Assembly: GCA_001749745.1 (NCBI GenBank)
Contig: JWTM01000424.1
Coordinates: 434,001-498,000, forward strand
Length of the DNA stretch: 64,000 nucleotides
Reading direction: 5' to 3'
DNA from: Candidatus Marispirochaeta associata
Lineage (GTDB): Bacteria > Spirochaetota > Spirochaetia > JC444 > Marispirochaetaceae
Made by a program: the position numbers and the translations under genes. The notes below the pieces were generated by a model. The model worked only from the letters and a program-made list of their open reading frames with translations, was not told where the DNA came from and made no database searches. Shown here piece after piece: positions 54,744 to 62,856 of the stretch (position 1 is the first letter of the stretch; each line of letters starts with the position of its first letter).

Positions 54744-56471
54744 ATGAAGCGCAGTGTAACCCCATGGCAGTTTCTTGACGAGTATCGCGGAAGGCTATTC
54801 GAAGGCGAGTGGCCGACCCTGCCCGAACTCTTCGAGATCAGCGCCGAACGTTTTGCCGAACGCTCCTGTTTTACCGTCTACGAGCCGGAGCGGGTGAGTC
54901 TGACCTACCGGGAAGCCTGGGAACAGATTGGGCGTACTGCGGGATATCTCATAGACAGCGGGGTGAAACCCGGCGACAGAATAGCGGTCTCCGGAGCAAA
55001 CAGCCCTGAGTGGGCCGTGGCCTACCTGGCGGTGCTGGTCGCCGGGGGGGTGGTGGTTCCCATCGACTATGCCTTGAGCTCCTCGGAAATCCAAGGGCTG
55101 ATAAAGGCCGCCGGCGCAGAAATCCTCTTCATCGACGGTGAGAAGGAACCCGATTTTGCCGCCGGGAAGGACGGGATTAAACAGCTTGTCGGTCTAAGCA
55201 AGAAGAGCGCGAGCTATATCTACAACATCTCCTCCGCAACCGTCCCGGCTAAGGGGCTCTGCGCCGAGGATGATCTGGCGGCAATCCTCTTCACCTCCGG
55301 TACTACCGGACGGCCGAAGGGGGTAATGCTGACCCATAAGAACCTGGTTTCCGACTGTCTTCTGGCCCAGGCGAATCTCAACATCTATCCTACGGATGTG
55401 TTCTACGCCCTATTACCGATTCACCACTCCTACAGCATGCTGGCGGTCTTTATCGAAAGCTTCTCGGTGGGTGCCGAGACGGTCTTCGGCAAACGGTTGG
55501 CGATCAAGCAGATCCTGAGCGACCTGAAGGATGCGAAGGTTACCATGTTCTTAGGCGTTCCGATGCTCTTTAATAAGCTGTTGCAGGGAATATTGAAAGG
55601 GATCCGCGCTAAGGGCATTCTTGTTTACGGGCTGATTAGAACCTTGATGTTCATCTCCGGCTCTATCAAGAAACTCTTCGGCGTCAATCCGGGGAAGGCG
55701 ATGTTCCGCTCTATTCTGGACAAGGCCTCCCTGGCCTCGATTCGAATCTGCATCTCCGGCGGCGGTCCGTTGGCTCCATCGGTTTTCAGGCAGTACAATC
55801 AATTCGGCATTGATTTTGTCCAGGGCTACGGATTGACCGAGACCTCGCCCATTGTGGCCCTCAACCCGAAAGAGCGCTACAAGGTGACCAGCGTCGGCCA
55901 GGTGCTGCCCCGGACCGAGATGAAGATCCTCGATCCCGATGAGCACGGCCGGGGCGAGATCGCGATCAAGGGCCCCATGGTGATGCGGGGTTACTACCGG
56001 ATGCCCGAGGAGACCGCCGAGGTGATGACCGCCGACGGATACTTCCGTACCGGCGACGTGGGGTATCTCGATAAGGACAACTACCTCTATCTGACCGGGC
56101 GGGCCAAGAATCTGATCGTCACCGAGGGTGGAAAGAATGTTTATCCCGAGGAGCTCGAGGACGCCTTCCAGCTCTACGGCGAGGTGGATCAGATTATGGT
56201 GCGCGGTTTTACCCCGGACAAGCAGACCCCGGGAGAGCGGATCGAGGCCTTAATTTATCCCAATCAGGAGCTCTTCGAGGCCGATCTCAAGGGTGACGAA
56301 GAGGGGGCCCACCGGGTACGGAGCCGGATCGAGGCGATCGTGGCCGAGGTCAACCAGAATCTGATGAGCTACCAGAAGATCGAGCGGGTACTGGTCCTGG
56401 CCGAACCGATGGAGATGACCACCACCAAGAAGATCCGGCGCCATGCGGTGAAAGCGGTGCAAGAGCTCTAG
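54744..56471 (+). CDS. AMP-forming long-chain acyl-CoA synthetase
   Basis: About 575 residues of the ANL superfamily. The P-loop is ILFTSGTTGRPKGVMLTH, the adenylate motif GYGLTETSPIVALN, and the hinge/C-domain motifs YFRTGDVGYLDKDNYLYLTG and GGKNVYPEELE; the catalytic Lys is in TTKKIRRHAV. It activates a fatty acid via acyl-AMP. Start ATG at 54744 (MKRSVTPW) with GAGG six bases upstream, preferred to an overlapping GTG. It follows the symporter operon by about 80 bases; no functional link is evident. The 3' end lies in a hairpin. Confidence 0.9.
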   Translation: MKRSVTPWQFLDEYRGRLFEGEWPTLPELFEISAERFAERSCFTVYEPERVSLTYREAWEQIGRTAGYLIDSGVKPGDRIAVSGANSPEWAVAYLAVLVAGGVVVPIDYALSSSEIQGLIKAAGAEILFIDGEKEPDFAAGKDGIKQLVGLSKKSASYIYNISSATVPAKGLCAEDDLAAILFTSGTTGRPKGVMLTHKNLVSDCLLAQANLNIYPTDVFYALLPIHHSYSMLAVFIESFSVGAETVFGKRLAIKQILSDLKDAKVTMFLGVPMLFNKLLQGILKGIRAKGILVYGLIRTLMFISGSIKKLFGVNPGKAMFRSILDKASLASIRICISGGGPLAPSVFRQYNQFGIDFVQGYGLTETSPIVALNPKERYKVTSVGQVLPRTEMKILDPDEHGRGEIAIKGPMVMRGYYRMPEETAEVMTADGYFRTGDVGYLDKDNYLYLTGRAKNLIVTEGGKNVYPEELEDAFQLYGEVDQIMVRGFTPDKQTPGERIEALIYPNQELFEADLKGDEEGAHRVRSRIEAIVAEVNQNLMSYQKIERVLVLAEPMEMTTTKKIRRHAVKAVQEL

Positions 56472-56481
56472 CTCTTGCACC
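56456..56481. terminator. Hairpin at the convergent end of acyl-CoA synthetase and tctA
   Basis: GGTGCAAGAGCT and AGCTCTTGCACC (12-bp arms, two-base centre) span the synthetase stop codon. No T run follows on either strand, so it may act as an RNA end-protecting hairpin or a factor-dependent stop. Confidence 0.5.
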
Positions 56482-56498
56482 TGGTTCAGCTTAAGCGT

Positions 56499-58001
56499 CT
56501 ATTTCGCTCTCTGCATAAAAGTTTTCTTAATCAGGTCGACCGCGGGCGGCCCGACTAAAACCACCAAAGCTACAAGAATGAATGCCAAACTGATCGGACG
56601 GCTGAAGAAGGTCGTCCAATCGCCCTGGGAGAGCATCAGGGAGCGCCGCAGATTGCTTTCGAACATCGGTCCGAGGATCAGCCCCAGGATCACGGGGGCG
56701 ACCGGAAAGCCGAGCTTACGCAAGAGGAATCCCGCCAGGCCGGCGGCGATGAAGACACCCACATCGAACATCGAGTTGTTGATCGCGAAGGAACCGATTA
56801 GGCAGAAGAGGAGAACCGTGGGGATCAAGAACCGCTTCGGCGTAGAGATCAGGCGGGAGAACCAGCGTGCTCCGGCAAGTCCCAGAACCGTCATGAAAAA
56901 GACCGATACCAGCAGACTGATAAAGATGGATGAGACGAAGGGCATCTGCTGCTGAAAGAGGAGCGGGCCGGGGCGCAGGCCCTGTATAATCAGGCCTCCC
57001 ATTAAAACGGCCGTCATAGGGTCGCCGGGGATTCCTAAGGTCATCATCGGGATCAGGGCTCCGCCGGTGGAGGCGTTGTTCGAGGCTTCCGGCGCCGCAA
57101 CACCCTCGGGGATTCCCGTCCCCAACAGATCCTTCTTCTTGGAGAACCGTTTCTCCTGGCCATAGGCGACCAGGGAGGCTATCGACCCGCCGGCCGCCGG
57201 AATTGCGCCGATTATTACGCCGACGATGGATGAGCGGAATATGGTCGGGATCAGTTTGAACACCTGTTTGATCGAGGGCAGTACGTTCTTCAGCTTCTGG
57301 GTAATGACAGTGACATGTTGTTCATCGGAGATCTGTATCAGCATCTCCGAAAGGCCGTACATGCCGATCATGACCGGAATTTCGCTTACCCCGTCGTATA
57401 ACTCGGGTTGATCGAAGACGAAGCGCCCGTAGCTTCCGATAGGATCGAGTCCGGCGGTTCCGATTACGAGCCCTAAGGTCCCGGCGATAAGCCCTTTGAC
57501 GGTCGATCCGGGAGAGATGATGGCGATAATGCTGAGTCCGATCAGCGTTATCCCGACATACTCCTCGGCGCTGAACTTGAGGGCGATCCCGGCTACCAAC
57601 GGCGCGGCAAAGGCCAGGACCAGCACGCTGAAGAATCCTCCCAACCCGGATGCTATGGTAGATATGCCTATCGCTTCACCCGCGCGGCCCTGCTGACACA
57701 TCGGATAGCCGTCGAATCCGGTCGCTATAGCGCTCGGCGTACCGGGAATATTAATCAGTATGGCGGATACCGAACCGCCGTATACGGCTCCGGAGTAGAG
57801 TCCGAGCAGAAAGGCGAATGAGACGACCGCATCAACCCCGAAGGTAAAGGGAATGAAGACCGCTATCGTCATTGTGGCGGTTAAGCCCGGCAAGGAGCCG
57901 AAAATAATCCCGACCAGGACGCCAAAGAACGAAAAGAGAAACATCATCGGATCGGCGAAGAACTTGAGTCCTTCCAGGTACAGGTCTAATGATAATTGCA
58001 T
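56499..58001 (-). CDS. tctA: Tripartite tricarboxylate transporter large membrane subunit (TctA)
   Basis: 500 residues, about 11-12 helices. The family hallmarks GSLPGLTATMTIAVFIPFTF and YGGSVSAILINIPGTPSAIA (the duplicated Pro-Gly loop) are near the N-terminus; the second loop copy is in TGGALIPMMTLGIPGDPMTA. It forms the transport pathway, using an ion gradient to take up citrate-like or other carboxylates presented by TctC. Nine bases separate it from tctB. Confidence 0.95.
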   Translation of the reverse strand: MQLSLDLYLEGLKFFADPMMFLFSFFGVLVGIIFGSLPGLTATMTIAVFIPFTFGVDAVVSFAFLLGLYSGAVYGGSVSAILINIPGTPSAIATGFDGYPMCQQGRAGEAIGISTIASGLGGFFSVLVLAFAAPLVAGIALKFSAEEYVGITLIGLSIIAIISPGSTVKGLIAGTLGLVIGTAGLDPIGSYGRFVFDQPELYDGVSEIPVMIGMYGLSEMLIQISDEQHVTVITQKLKNVLPSIKQVFKLIPTIFRSSIVGVIIGAIPAAGGSIASLVAYGQEKRFSKKKDLLGTGIPEGVAAPEASNNASTGGALIPMMTLGIPGDPMTAVLMGGLIIQGLRPGPLLFQQQMPFVSSIFISLLVSVFFMTVLGLAGARWFSRLISTPKRFLIPTVLLFCLIGSFAINNSMFDVGVFIAAGLAGFLLRKLGFPVAPVILGLILGPMFESNLRRSLMLSQGDWTTFFSRPISLAFILVALVVLVGPPAVDLIKKTFMQRAK

Positions 58002-58010
58002 GCTACTATC

Positions 58011-58514
58011 CTATGAACCGAAGATTCCCTGGGGGAAGGGGATCTGGAGAAATGCGCGGAAAACGAAGTAGGTCACCACGGTAATCCCTAGGGTAATTAC
58101 GAGAATCATGTATCTGCTTCTTCCGCTCCGGTTTCCTTTAGAGAGTAAGTAGATGAGCGTACTCAGGAAGAGGAAACTGGTAATGGCGAAGCCCAGGAGG
58201 CGAATGACAAAAGGAAAAAGGATCAGGCTCGCCAAGGTTAAGAGGAACAAGATCAGCGCGGTACGATCCTTCCAGAAGGGGGCGATATGGTCAGTCTCGT
58301 GAGACTTCGTCGTCGCCTCTTTAATGAGAGCTTGAATTATCTGGATAGCCGAGAAAACTCCCAGCAGCCCGGCTAATATTCTTGGATAAAATCCGGGACC
58401 AACCGCTACCGGACCTTTCTTCGGAACTGGAAAGCCGGAGGCGTATATAAAGAGTCCGACCGCAAGCAAGGCAAACAGTATGCCCGATATGAGATCTCGT
58501 CTATGGGCTGTCAA
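58011..58514 (-). CDS. tctB: Tripartite tricarboxylate transporter small membrane subunit (TctB)
   Basis: 167 residues with four helices (LISGILFALLAVGLFIYASG; ILAGLLGVFSAIQII; ALILFLLTLASLILFPFVI; SRYMILVITLGITVVTYFVF), the TctB layout. GPGFYPRILAG is the family signature. It assists TctA in the inner membrane. The start is a TTG with GGAG seven bases upstream, so translation is likely weaker than for tctC. A terminator separates it from tctC. Confidence 0.9.
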   Translation of the reverse strand: MTAHRRDLISGILFALLAVGLFIYASGFPVPKKGPVAVGPGFYPRILAGLLGVFSAIQIIQALIKEATTKSHETDHIAPFWKDRTALILFLLTLASLILFPFVIRLLGFAITSFLFLSTLIYLLSKGNRSGRSRYMILVITLGITVVTYFVFRAFLQIPFPQGIFGS

Positions 58515-58542
58515 AATGATGCTCCTTTCCTAATCGTGCTTG

Positions 58543-58580
58543 AAAAAAACCGACCCCGTACTATTGTAAGCCGGGGTCGG
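58543..58580 (-). terminator. Rho-independent terminator between tctC and tctB
   Basis: Minus strand CCGACCCCG / CGGGGTCGG stem (58572-58580 with 58550-58558), 13-base loop, then seven Ts (58543-58549). It should end most tctC transcripts and allow limited read-through into tctBA. Confidence 0.85.
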
Positions 58581-58618
58581 AGAAATGTACAAAACTTTCT
58601 AAGGAAAATGGGAAATGG

Positions 58619-59593
58619 TTAATCGTCTACAAACTCGATTCCTAAATCGTTGACTAAGAACTCAAGCTGTGCTTCCGCATCGTCTACGATCTGGGCGAAC
58701 TCTTCCTGCCCCGCAAATACGGGCTGGAAGCCTGCATTGATCAGGAACTGGCGGATCTCCGGATCCTCAATCGATTTCTTAATTCCCTCTTCGAGGATGT
58801 CGATTTGCTCCTGATCCATTCCCTTGGGTGCTACAAAGCCGGAGTAGTTACCCATGACTGCGTCAATACCGAGTTCACGCAAGGTGGGAACCTCGGGATA
58901 ACTAGGGTGACGCTCGGCTGAGGCGATGGCGAGCATGCGCATTTCGCCGCTATCGAGGTAGGGGGCCACATCCGGAAGGGGAATGTTGGTCATCTCCACA
59001 TTGCCGGCGAGAAGGGCGGTTACCGCTTCGGCGTATCCCGGATAAGGAATGTGATTCATCTCTATGTCCGCCCGGGCGCCGAAGGTAAGGGCGTAGATGT
59101 GAGCGCTGGCACCGTTACCGGAGTTGGAGTTCCGAAGCTCACCGGGATTGGCCTTGGCGTAATCGATTAGCTCCTCAAGGGTGTTGAAGGGACTGTCGGC
59201 ATTTACGGTCACCGTAGCAGGAATCGAGATCACCTGGGCGATCAATTCGACATTGTCGATATCCGGAGCTACATTGGCGATGTATTTGGCGGAAACCGTC
59301 GACATTGAGGTGGTTCCAATCAGATAGCCGTCATTCTTGGCGCCCTCGATCTCCAGAGAACCGACGACTCCGCCGCCGCCGGGCTTATTTTCTACTACAA
59401 AGGGGACCTCGAAGTACTCTTCGAGCCAATTGGCAATGGGGCGGGTGAGGGTATCCGTCATTCCGCCCACCGACCAGGGAATTATAATCCTAACCGTCTT
59501 ACTGGGATACTCCTTCTCCTCTTGCGCGCCCTCTGCAAACAGCAAAGTACCGGCAAAGAGCATGACTAAACCTAAAACAACTACTCTTCTCAT
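58619..59593 (-). CDS. tctC: Tripartite tricarboxylate transporter binding protein (TctC/Bug)
   Basis: 324 residues. The signal peptide ends at Ala20 and the mature protein would start EGAQEEKEYP. The Bug fold is seen in TVRIIIPWSVGGMTDTLTRP, VENKPGGGGVVGSLEIEG, GASAHIYALTFGARADIEMN and MLAIASAERHPSYPEVPTLR. It binds a carboxylate in the periplasm; the exact ligand is not predictable. AGGAGG lies just before the ATG. First gene of the operon, under a strong promoter with a palindromic operator. Confidence 0.94.
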   Translation of the reverse strand: MRRVVVLGLVMLFAGTLLFAEGAQEEKEYPSKTVRIIIPWSVGGMTDTLTRPIANWLEEYFEVPFVVENKPGGGGVVGSLEIEGAKNDGYLIGTTSMSTVSAKYIANVAPDIDNVELIAQVISIPATVTVNADSPFNTLEELIDYAKANPGELRNSNSGNGASAHIYALTFGARADIEMNHIPYPGYAEAVTALLAGNVEMTNIPLPDVAPYLDSGEMRMLAIASAERHPSYPEVPTLRELGIDAVMGNYSGFVAPKGMDQEQIDILEEGIKKSIEDPEIRQFLINAGFQPVFAGQEEFAQIVDDAEAQLEFLVNDLGIEFVDD

Positions 59594-59648
59594 GAACCCT
59601 CCTTGTCCTCGATTTACGGATCGAGAACTCTCAAAAACTATGTTTTAA

Positions 59649-59662
59649 TGTTGCATGCAACA
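59649..59662. promoter_or_regulatory. Perfect 14-bp palindrome, probable operator of the tct operon
   Basis: TGTTGCATGCAACA lies just downstream of the predicted tctC transcription start (about +9 to +22), a position suited to repression. The TTGCATGCAA core resembles sites of GntR-family regulators of the FCD subgroup, often used for carboxylate uptake; no such regulator is in the window. Confidence 0.6.
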
Positions 59663-59677
59663 AAAAACAATGGAACT

Positions 59678-59706
59678 AGGATATTTCCATAAGCGCTATT
59701 TGTCAA
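59678..59706 (-). promoter_or_regulatory. Promoter of the tct operon
   Basis: Minus strand TTGACA (59701-59706, full consensus), 17 bases, TATCCT (59678-59683). Predicted start near 59671, giving a leader of about 78 bases that contains the palindrome. Confidence 0.65.
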
Positions 59707-59787
59707 GAAAAAAAGTGAATTGATCAAATATAGATGCCTCTGACTCTTCTGTGGTACTATTAGCCCAAATAATTGCGGTGGAGTGTT

Positions 59788-60408
59788 ATGGCTAAAACAA
59801 TCGTCGATGCGCGGGGAGAACTCTGTCCCAAACCCTTGATAATGACCAAGCGGGCGATCAAGGAAGGGGCGGGGAGCTTCGAGGTACTGATCGATAATAA
59901 GACTTCCTGTGAGAACGTGAGCCGCTTCCTGGCGGACAACCATATTAGTTACACCGAAGGTCCCGGGGAGAGGGAAGGGGAGTACCGCATCCGGGTAGCG
60001 CCGGAGGGCACGGAGTTGGAGAAGCCGGATGCAGCCGCCTACTGCGCTGTGCCTACCACAAAGAGTGAATCCGCCGGTTATGTTATCGCCTTTACCCGGG
60101 CGACCATGGGCGAGGGGCCGGAGGAGCTGGGACGTATCCTGATCCAGGGCTTCTGCAACACGATTAAAGAGATGGATCCCCTGCCCGCGGCGCTGATATT
60201 CTATAACAGCGGAATAGCTCTTGCGAGAAAGGACTCGCCGGTGATCGAGGCTCTGATAGAACTGGAAAACCAGGGGGTCGATATCCTCGTCTGCGGCACC
60301 TGCACCGATTACTTCTCCGCCAAGAATCAGATCGGCGTGGGAACCATATCTAACATGTACACTATTATGGAGCGCTTGACCCTGGCGGGTCATGTGATTA
60401 CTCCTTAA
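59788..60408 (+). CDS. yedF: Selenium-metabolism sulfurtransferase-like protein YedF
   Basis: 206 residues. Residues 1-75 are a TusA-like domain with the sulfur or selenium-carrier Cys in DARGELCPKPLIMTKRAI. The C-terminal half is a DsrE-like domain ending VDILVCGTCTDYFSAKNQIG, the extra part that separates the selenium-linked YedF (TIGR03527) from plain TusA. It probably carries selenium as a perselenide between enzymes. Start 59788 has GGTGGAG upstream. Four bases separate it from the next gene; the four genes to selD form one operon. Confidence 0.9.
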   Translation: MAKTIVDARGELCPKPLIMTKRAIKEGAGSFEVLIDNKTSCENVSRFLADNHISYTEGPGEREGEYRIRVAPEGTELEKPDAAAYCAVPTTKSESAGYVIAFTRATMGEGPEELGRILIQGFCNTIKEMDPLPAALIFYNSGIALARKDSPVIEALIELENQGVDILVCGTCTDYFSAKNQIGVGTISNMYTIMERLTLAGHVITP

Positions 60409-60412
60409 GGGA

Positions 60413-61540
60413 ATGAACCTCTACTTCGATAACGGTGCGACCTCTTTTCCGAAGCCGCCTGAATGCGCCGCCGAGACCGCCCGTTATCTAAGCGACCTGG
60501 GCGGCACCTACGGCCGGGGTTTCTCGAACCGGGCGCTAGAGGTCTCCCGCGGCGTTGAATCCCTGCGCGACCGGCTGGCGGGGCTTTTCGGCGCGGCCGA
60601 CGCATCGAAGCTGGTCTTTACCCCCAACGCTACCCTAGGCATCAATACCGTAATCCGCGGGCTCGAGCTGCGGGGACGGACGGTCTATGTCTCGCCCCTG
60701 GAACACAATGCCGTCGCCCGGCCGCTGCGCCGCTTGGAATGCGCCGGTGAGATAGAGATTCGCACCCTTCCTGGACTGTCGGACGGCAGGGTCGATCTCG
60801 ATGGAATTCAGAAGATCGACTTCAGAGGGACCGGACTGATCTGCATCAACCATCAGAGCAACGTGAACGGGGTGATACAGCCGGCGGCGGAGATCAAGGC
60901 CCGGGCTCCCGCTGTTCCGCTTCTCCTCGACGCCGCCCAAAGCGCCGGCGAGGTTCCTATCGACTTCGATGGGTGGGGAATCGACTATCTGGCCTTCACC
61001 GGTCATAAGGGGCTCTTAGGGCCCACCGGTACCGGCGGATTGGTACTGAGGGATGAAGCCCTGCTTAAGCCGCTGATCGACGGCGGGACCGGGAGCCTCT
61101 CGGAGAGCGCCGAGACGCCGGCTTTTCTCCCCGACAAATACGAGGCGGGGACGCCGAATATCGCCGGGATCTTCGGGCTGGCCGCTTCGGTAAATCATCG
61201 TCCGAAAAGCGCTCATACCCGGGATCAGTTCCTGGGACTGATGCAGAAGCTGGCCGAGCTTCCCGGCTGCCGGGTTTTGGGGGCTTCCGATCGGGAGCAC
61301 CAGGGGGAACTCTTCTCTCTGACGGCGGACAGGCTGGATGCATCCGAGTTCGGCCGGCGCCTCTACGAGGGCTTCGGGATCGAGACCCGGGTCGGTCTTC
61401 ACTGCGCACCCTGGGCCCATCGCAGTCTCGGGACCTACCCCGTCGGAACCGTCCGGATAGCGCCCTCGCCCTATCAGAACGAGACCGAGTTTGCCTACCT
61501 TATCGATGCGGTGGCGACGGTGCTGGCGGATCCTGGATGA
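60413..61540 (+). CDS. Cysteine desulfurase / selenocysteine lyase-like enzyme (EF2568 type)
   Basis: 375 residues, class-V PLP enzyme. NLYFDNGATSFPKPPECAAE opens it, the PLP Lys is in AFTGHKGLLGPTGTGG, and the catalytic Cys is in TRVGLHCAPWAHRSLGTY. The sequence style fits the subgroup TIGR01977, found in selenium operons with yedF and selD. It would release selenium (or sulfur) from selenocysteine (or cysteine) and pass it to YedF or SelD. Overlaps the next gene by four bases. Confidence 0.9.
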   Translation: MNLYFDNGATSFPKPPECAAETARYLSDLGGTYGRGFSNRALEVSRGVESLRDRLAGLFGAADASKLVFTPNATLGINTVIRGLELRGRTVYVSPLEHNAVARPLRRLECAGEIEIRTLPGLSDGRVDLDGIQKIDFRGTGLICINHQSNVNGVIQPAAEIKARAPAVPLLLDAAQSAGEVPIDFDGWGIDYLAFTGHKGLLGPTGTGGLVLRDEALLKPLIDGGTGSLSESAETPAFLPDKYEAGTPNIAGIFGLAASVNHRPKSAHTRDQFLGLMQKLAELPGCRVLGASDREHQGELFSLTADRLDASEFGRRLYEGFGIETRVGLHCAPWAHRSLGTYPVGTVRIAPSPYQNETEFAYLIDAVATVLADPG

Positions 61541-61782
61541 GGGTATTTATCTTCCCGTCGACCCGGGCGGTTATCAAGGCCGAGGAAGCGGCCCGAGAGG
61601 CAGGACTACAGATCCGGGTGATTCCGGTGCCCCGGTCGATCTCTCCCCATTGCGGTATGGCCCTGGAGGTTGGTCATAAGGATGCCCCACGTCTGGGCGA
61701 GCTGCTTGCAGAACGGGGGATTTCATCGACTGAATACCCGAGGGAAGAGCTTTCACTCGGCTCCTCGGAGGGTGTAGGATAG
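61537..61782 (+). CDS. DUF3343 putative selenium/sulfur carrier
   Basis: 81 residues: FIFPSTRAVIKAEEAAREAG, IPVPRSISPHCGMALEV. The single conserved Cys in SPHCGMAL is the likely carrier residue. DUF3343 proteins recur in orphan-selD selenium operons and are thought to carry or chaperone Se; direct biochemistry is not known to me. The start overlaps the lyase stop (ATGA), the stop lies five bases before selD. Confidence 0.85.
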   Translation: MRVFIFPSTRAVIKAEEAAREAGLQIRVIPVPRSISPHCGMALEVGHKDAPRLGELLAERGISSTEYPREELSLGSSEGVG

Positions 61783-61787
61783 GGGAC

Positions 61788-62834
61788 ATGAGCGAATCCT
61801 TCGATCTTCTAAGCACCGTCGAGACCGGCGGCTGTTCGGCGAAGCTCCCGGCGGGCGAACTGGAACGGCTGCTCAAGGATATCCCGATACTTCCCTCGCC
61901 GAACCTGCTGGTCGGCGCCGAAACCCACGACGACGCCTCGGTCTTTCGCCTCGACGACGAGACGGCCCTCATTTCGACCACCGATTTCTTTCCCCCCATC
62001 TGCTCCGATCCCTTCGAGTTCGGGCAAATTGCCGCCGTCAACTCCTTAAGCGACGTCTACGCCATGGGCGGCAGGCCCCTGACGGCCCTCAATATCCTCC
62101 TGTTTCCGTCGGATAGAATCGATTCCGGGGTAATGCGTCAGATCCTTTTGGGGGGAGCGGAGACGGTCAAAAAGGCCGGAGCCGTCTTGAGCGGCGGACA
62201 TACCCTGGACGATTATCCGCCCAAGTACGGCCTCGCCGTAACGGGAGTTGTTCATCCCGACCGCATTATCCGCAACAGCTCCGCCCGTCCGGGAGAGGTT
62301 TTGATCCTGACCAAGGCCCTGGGAACGGGAGTGCTCGTAGCCGGTCATCGCCTAGGCGAGGCCCGGGAGGAGGATTATCGCTCCGCCTTGGAGAGCATGA
62401 AGCTCCTGAACCGGGAGGCGGCGGAACTGATGCAGCGCTACGGCGTTCGGGCCGCCACCGATGTTACCGGTTTCTCCCTATTGGGGCATGCGCTGGAGAT
62501 GGCCCAGGGCAGCGATCTACAGCTGATAATCGAGAGCCGGCAGCTGCCCCAGCTTTCGGGGGCGTATGAACTCCTGGAGGCCGGTTGTATCCCCGGCGCG
62601 GCTTTCCGTAATCTGCGCTATACCGAGGAGCGGGTGGATTTCTCCCCGGGGCTGGATTACAATCTGAAGATGCTGGCCGCCGACGCCCAGACCTCCGGCG
62701 GGATTCTCCTCTCCGCGCCGGCCGAGAAGGCCGAGGAGCTTTTGGCTGAGTTAAAAAAAGTCTATCCGGCCAGTGTGAGTATCGGCGAAACGAAGGCGAA
62801 GGGGACGGCGGAGCCCTATCTCAGCTTGCTTTAG
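61788..62834 (+). CDS. selD: Selenophosphate synthase (selenide, water dikinase)
   Basis: 348 residues. Catalytic Cys16 and Lys19 are in GGCSAK, so this is a cysteine form (codon TGT, no TGA). The AIRS domains show ETHDDASVFRLDDETALIST, TDFFPPICSDPFEFGQIAAV, NSLSDVYAMGGRPLTALNI, SGGHTLDD and TDVTGFSLLGHALEM. It makes selenophosphate from selenide and ATP. Neither selA/selB (selenocysteine) nor selU (selenouridine tRNA) is in the window. Confidence 0.95.
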   Translation: MSESFDLLSTVETGGCSAKLPAGELERLLKDIPILPSPNLLVGAETHDDASVFRLDDETALISTTDFFPPICSDPFEFGQIAAVNSLSDVYAMGGRPLTALNILLFPSDRIDSGVMRQILLGGAETVKKAGAVLSGGHTLDDYPPKYGLAVTGVVHPDRIIRNSSARPGEVLILTKALGTGVLVAGHRLGEAREEDYRSALESMKLLNREAAELMQRYGVRAATDVTGFSLLGHALEMAQGSDLQLIIESRQLPQLSGAYELLEAGCIPGAAFRNLRYTEERVDFSPGLDYNLKMLAADAQTSGGILLSAPAEKAEELLAELKKVYPASVSIGETKAKGTAEPYLSLL

Positions 62835-62856
62835 GTTCAGACAGTAGGGAGGCAGG

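Noticed and set aside
61833..61838. Selenocysteine in the SelD active site
   Set aside because: The active-site codon is TGT (Cys), not TGA.
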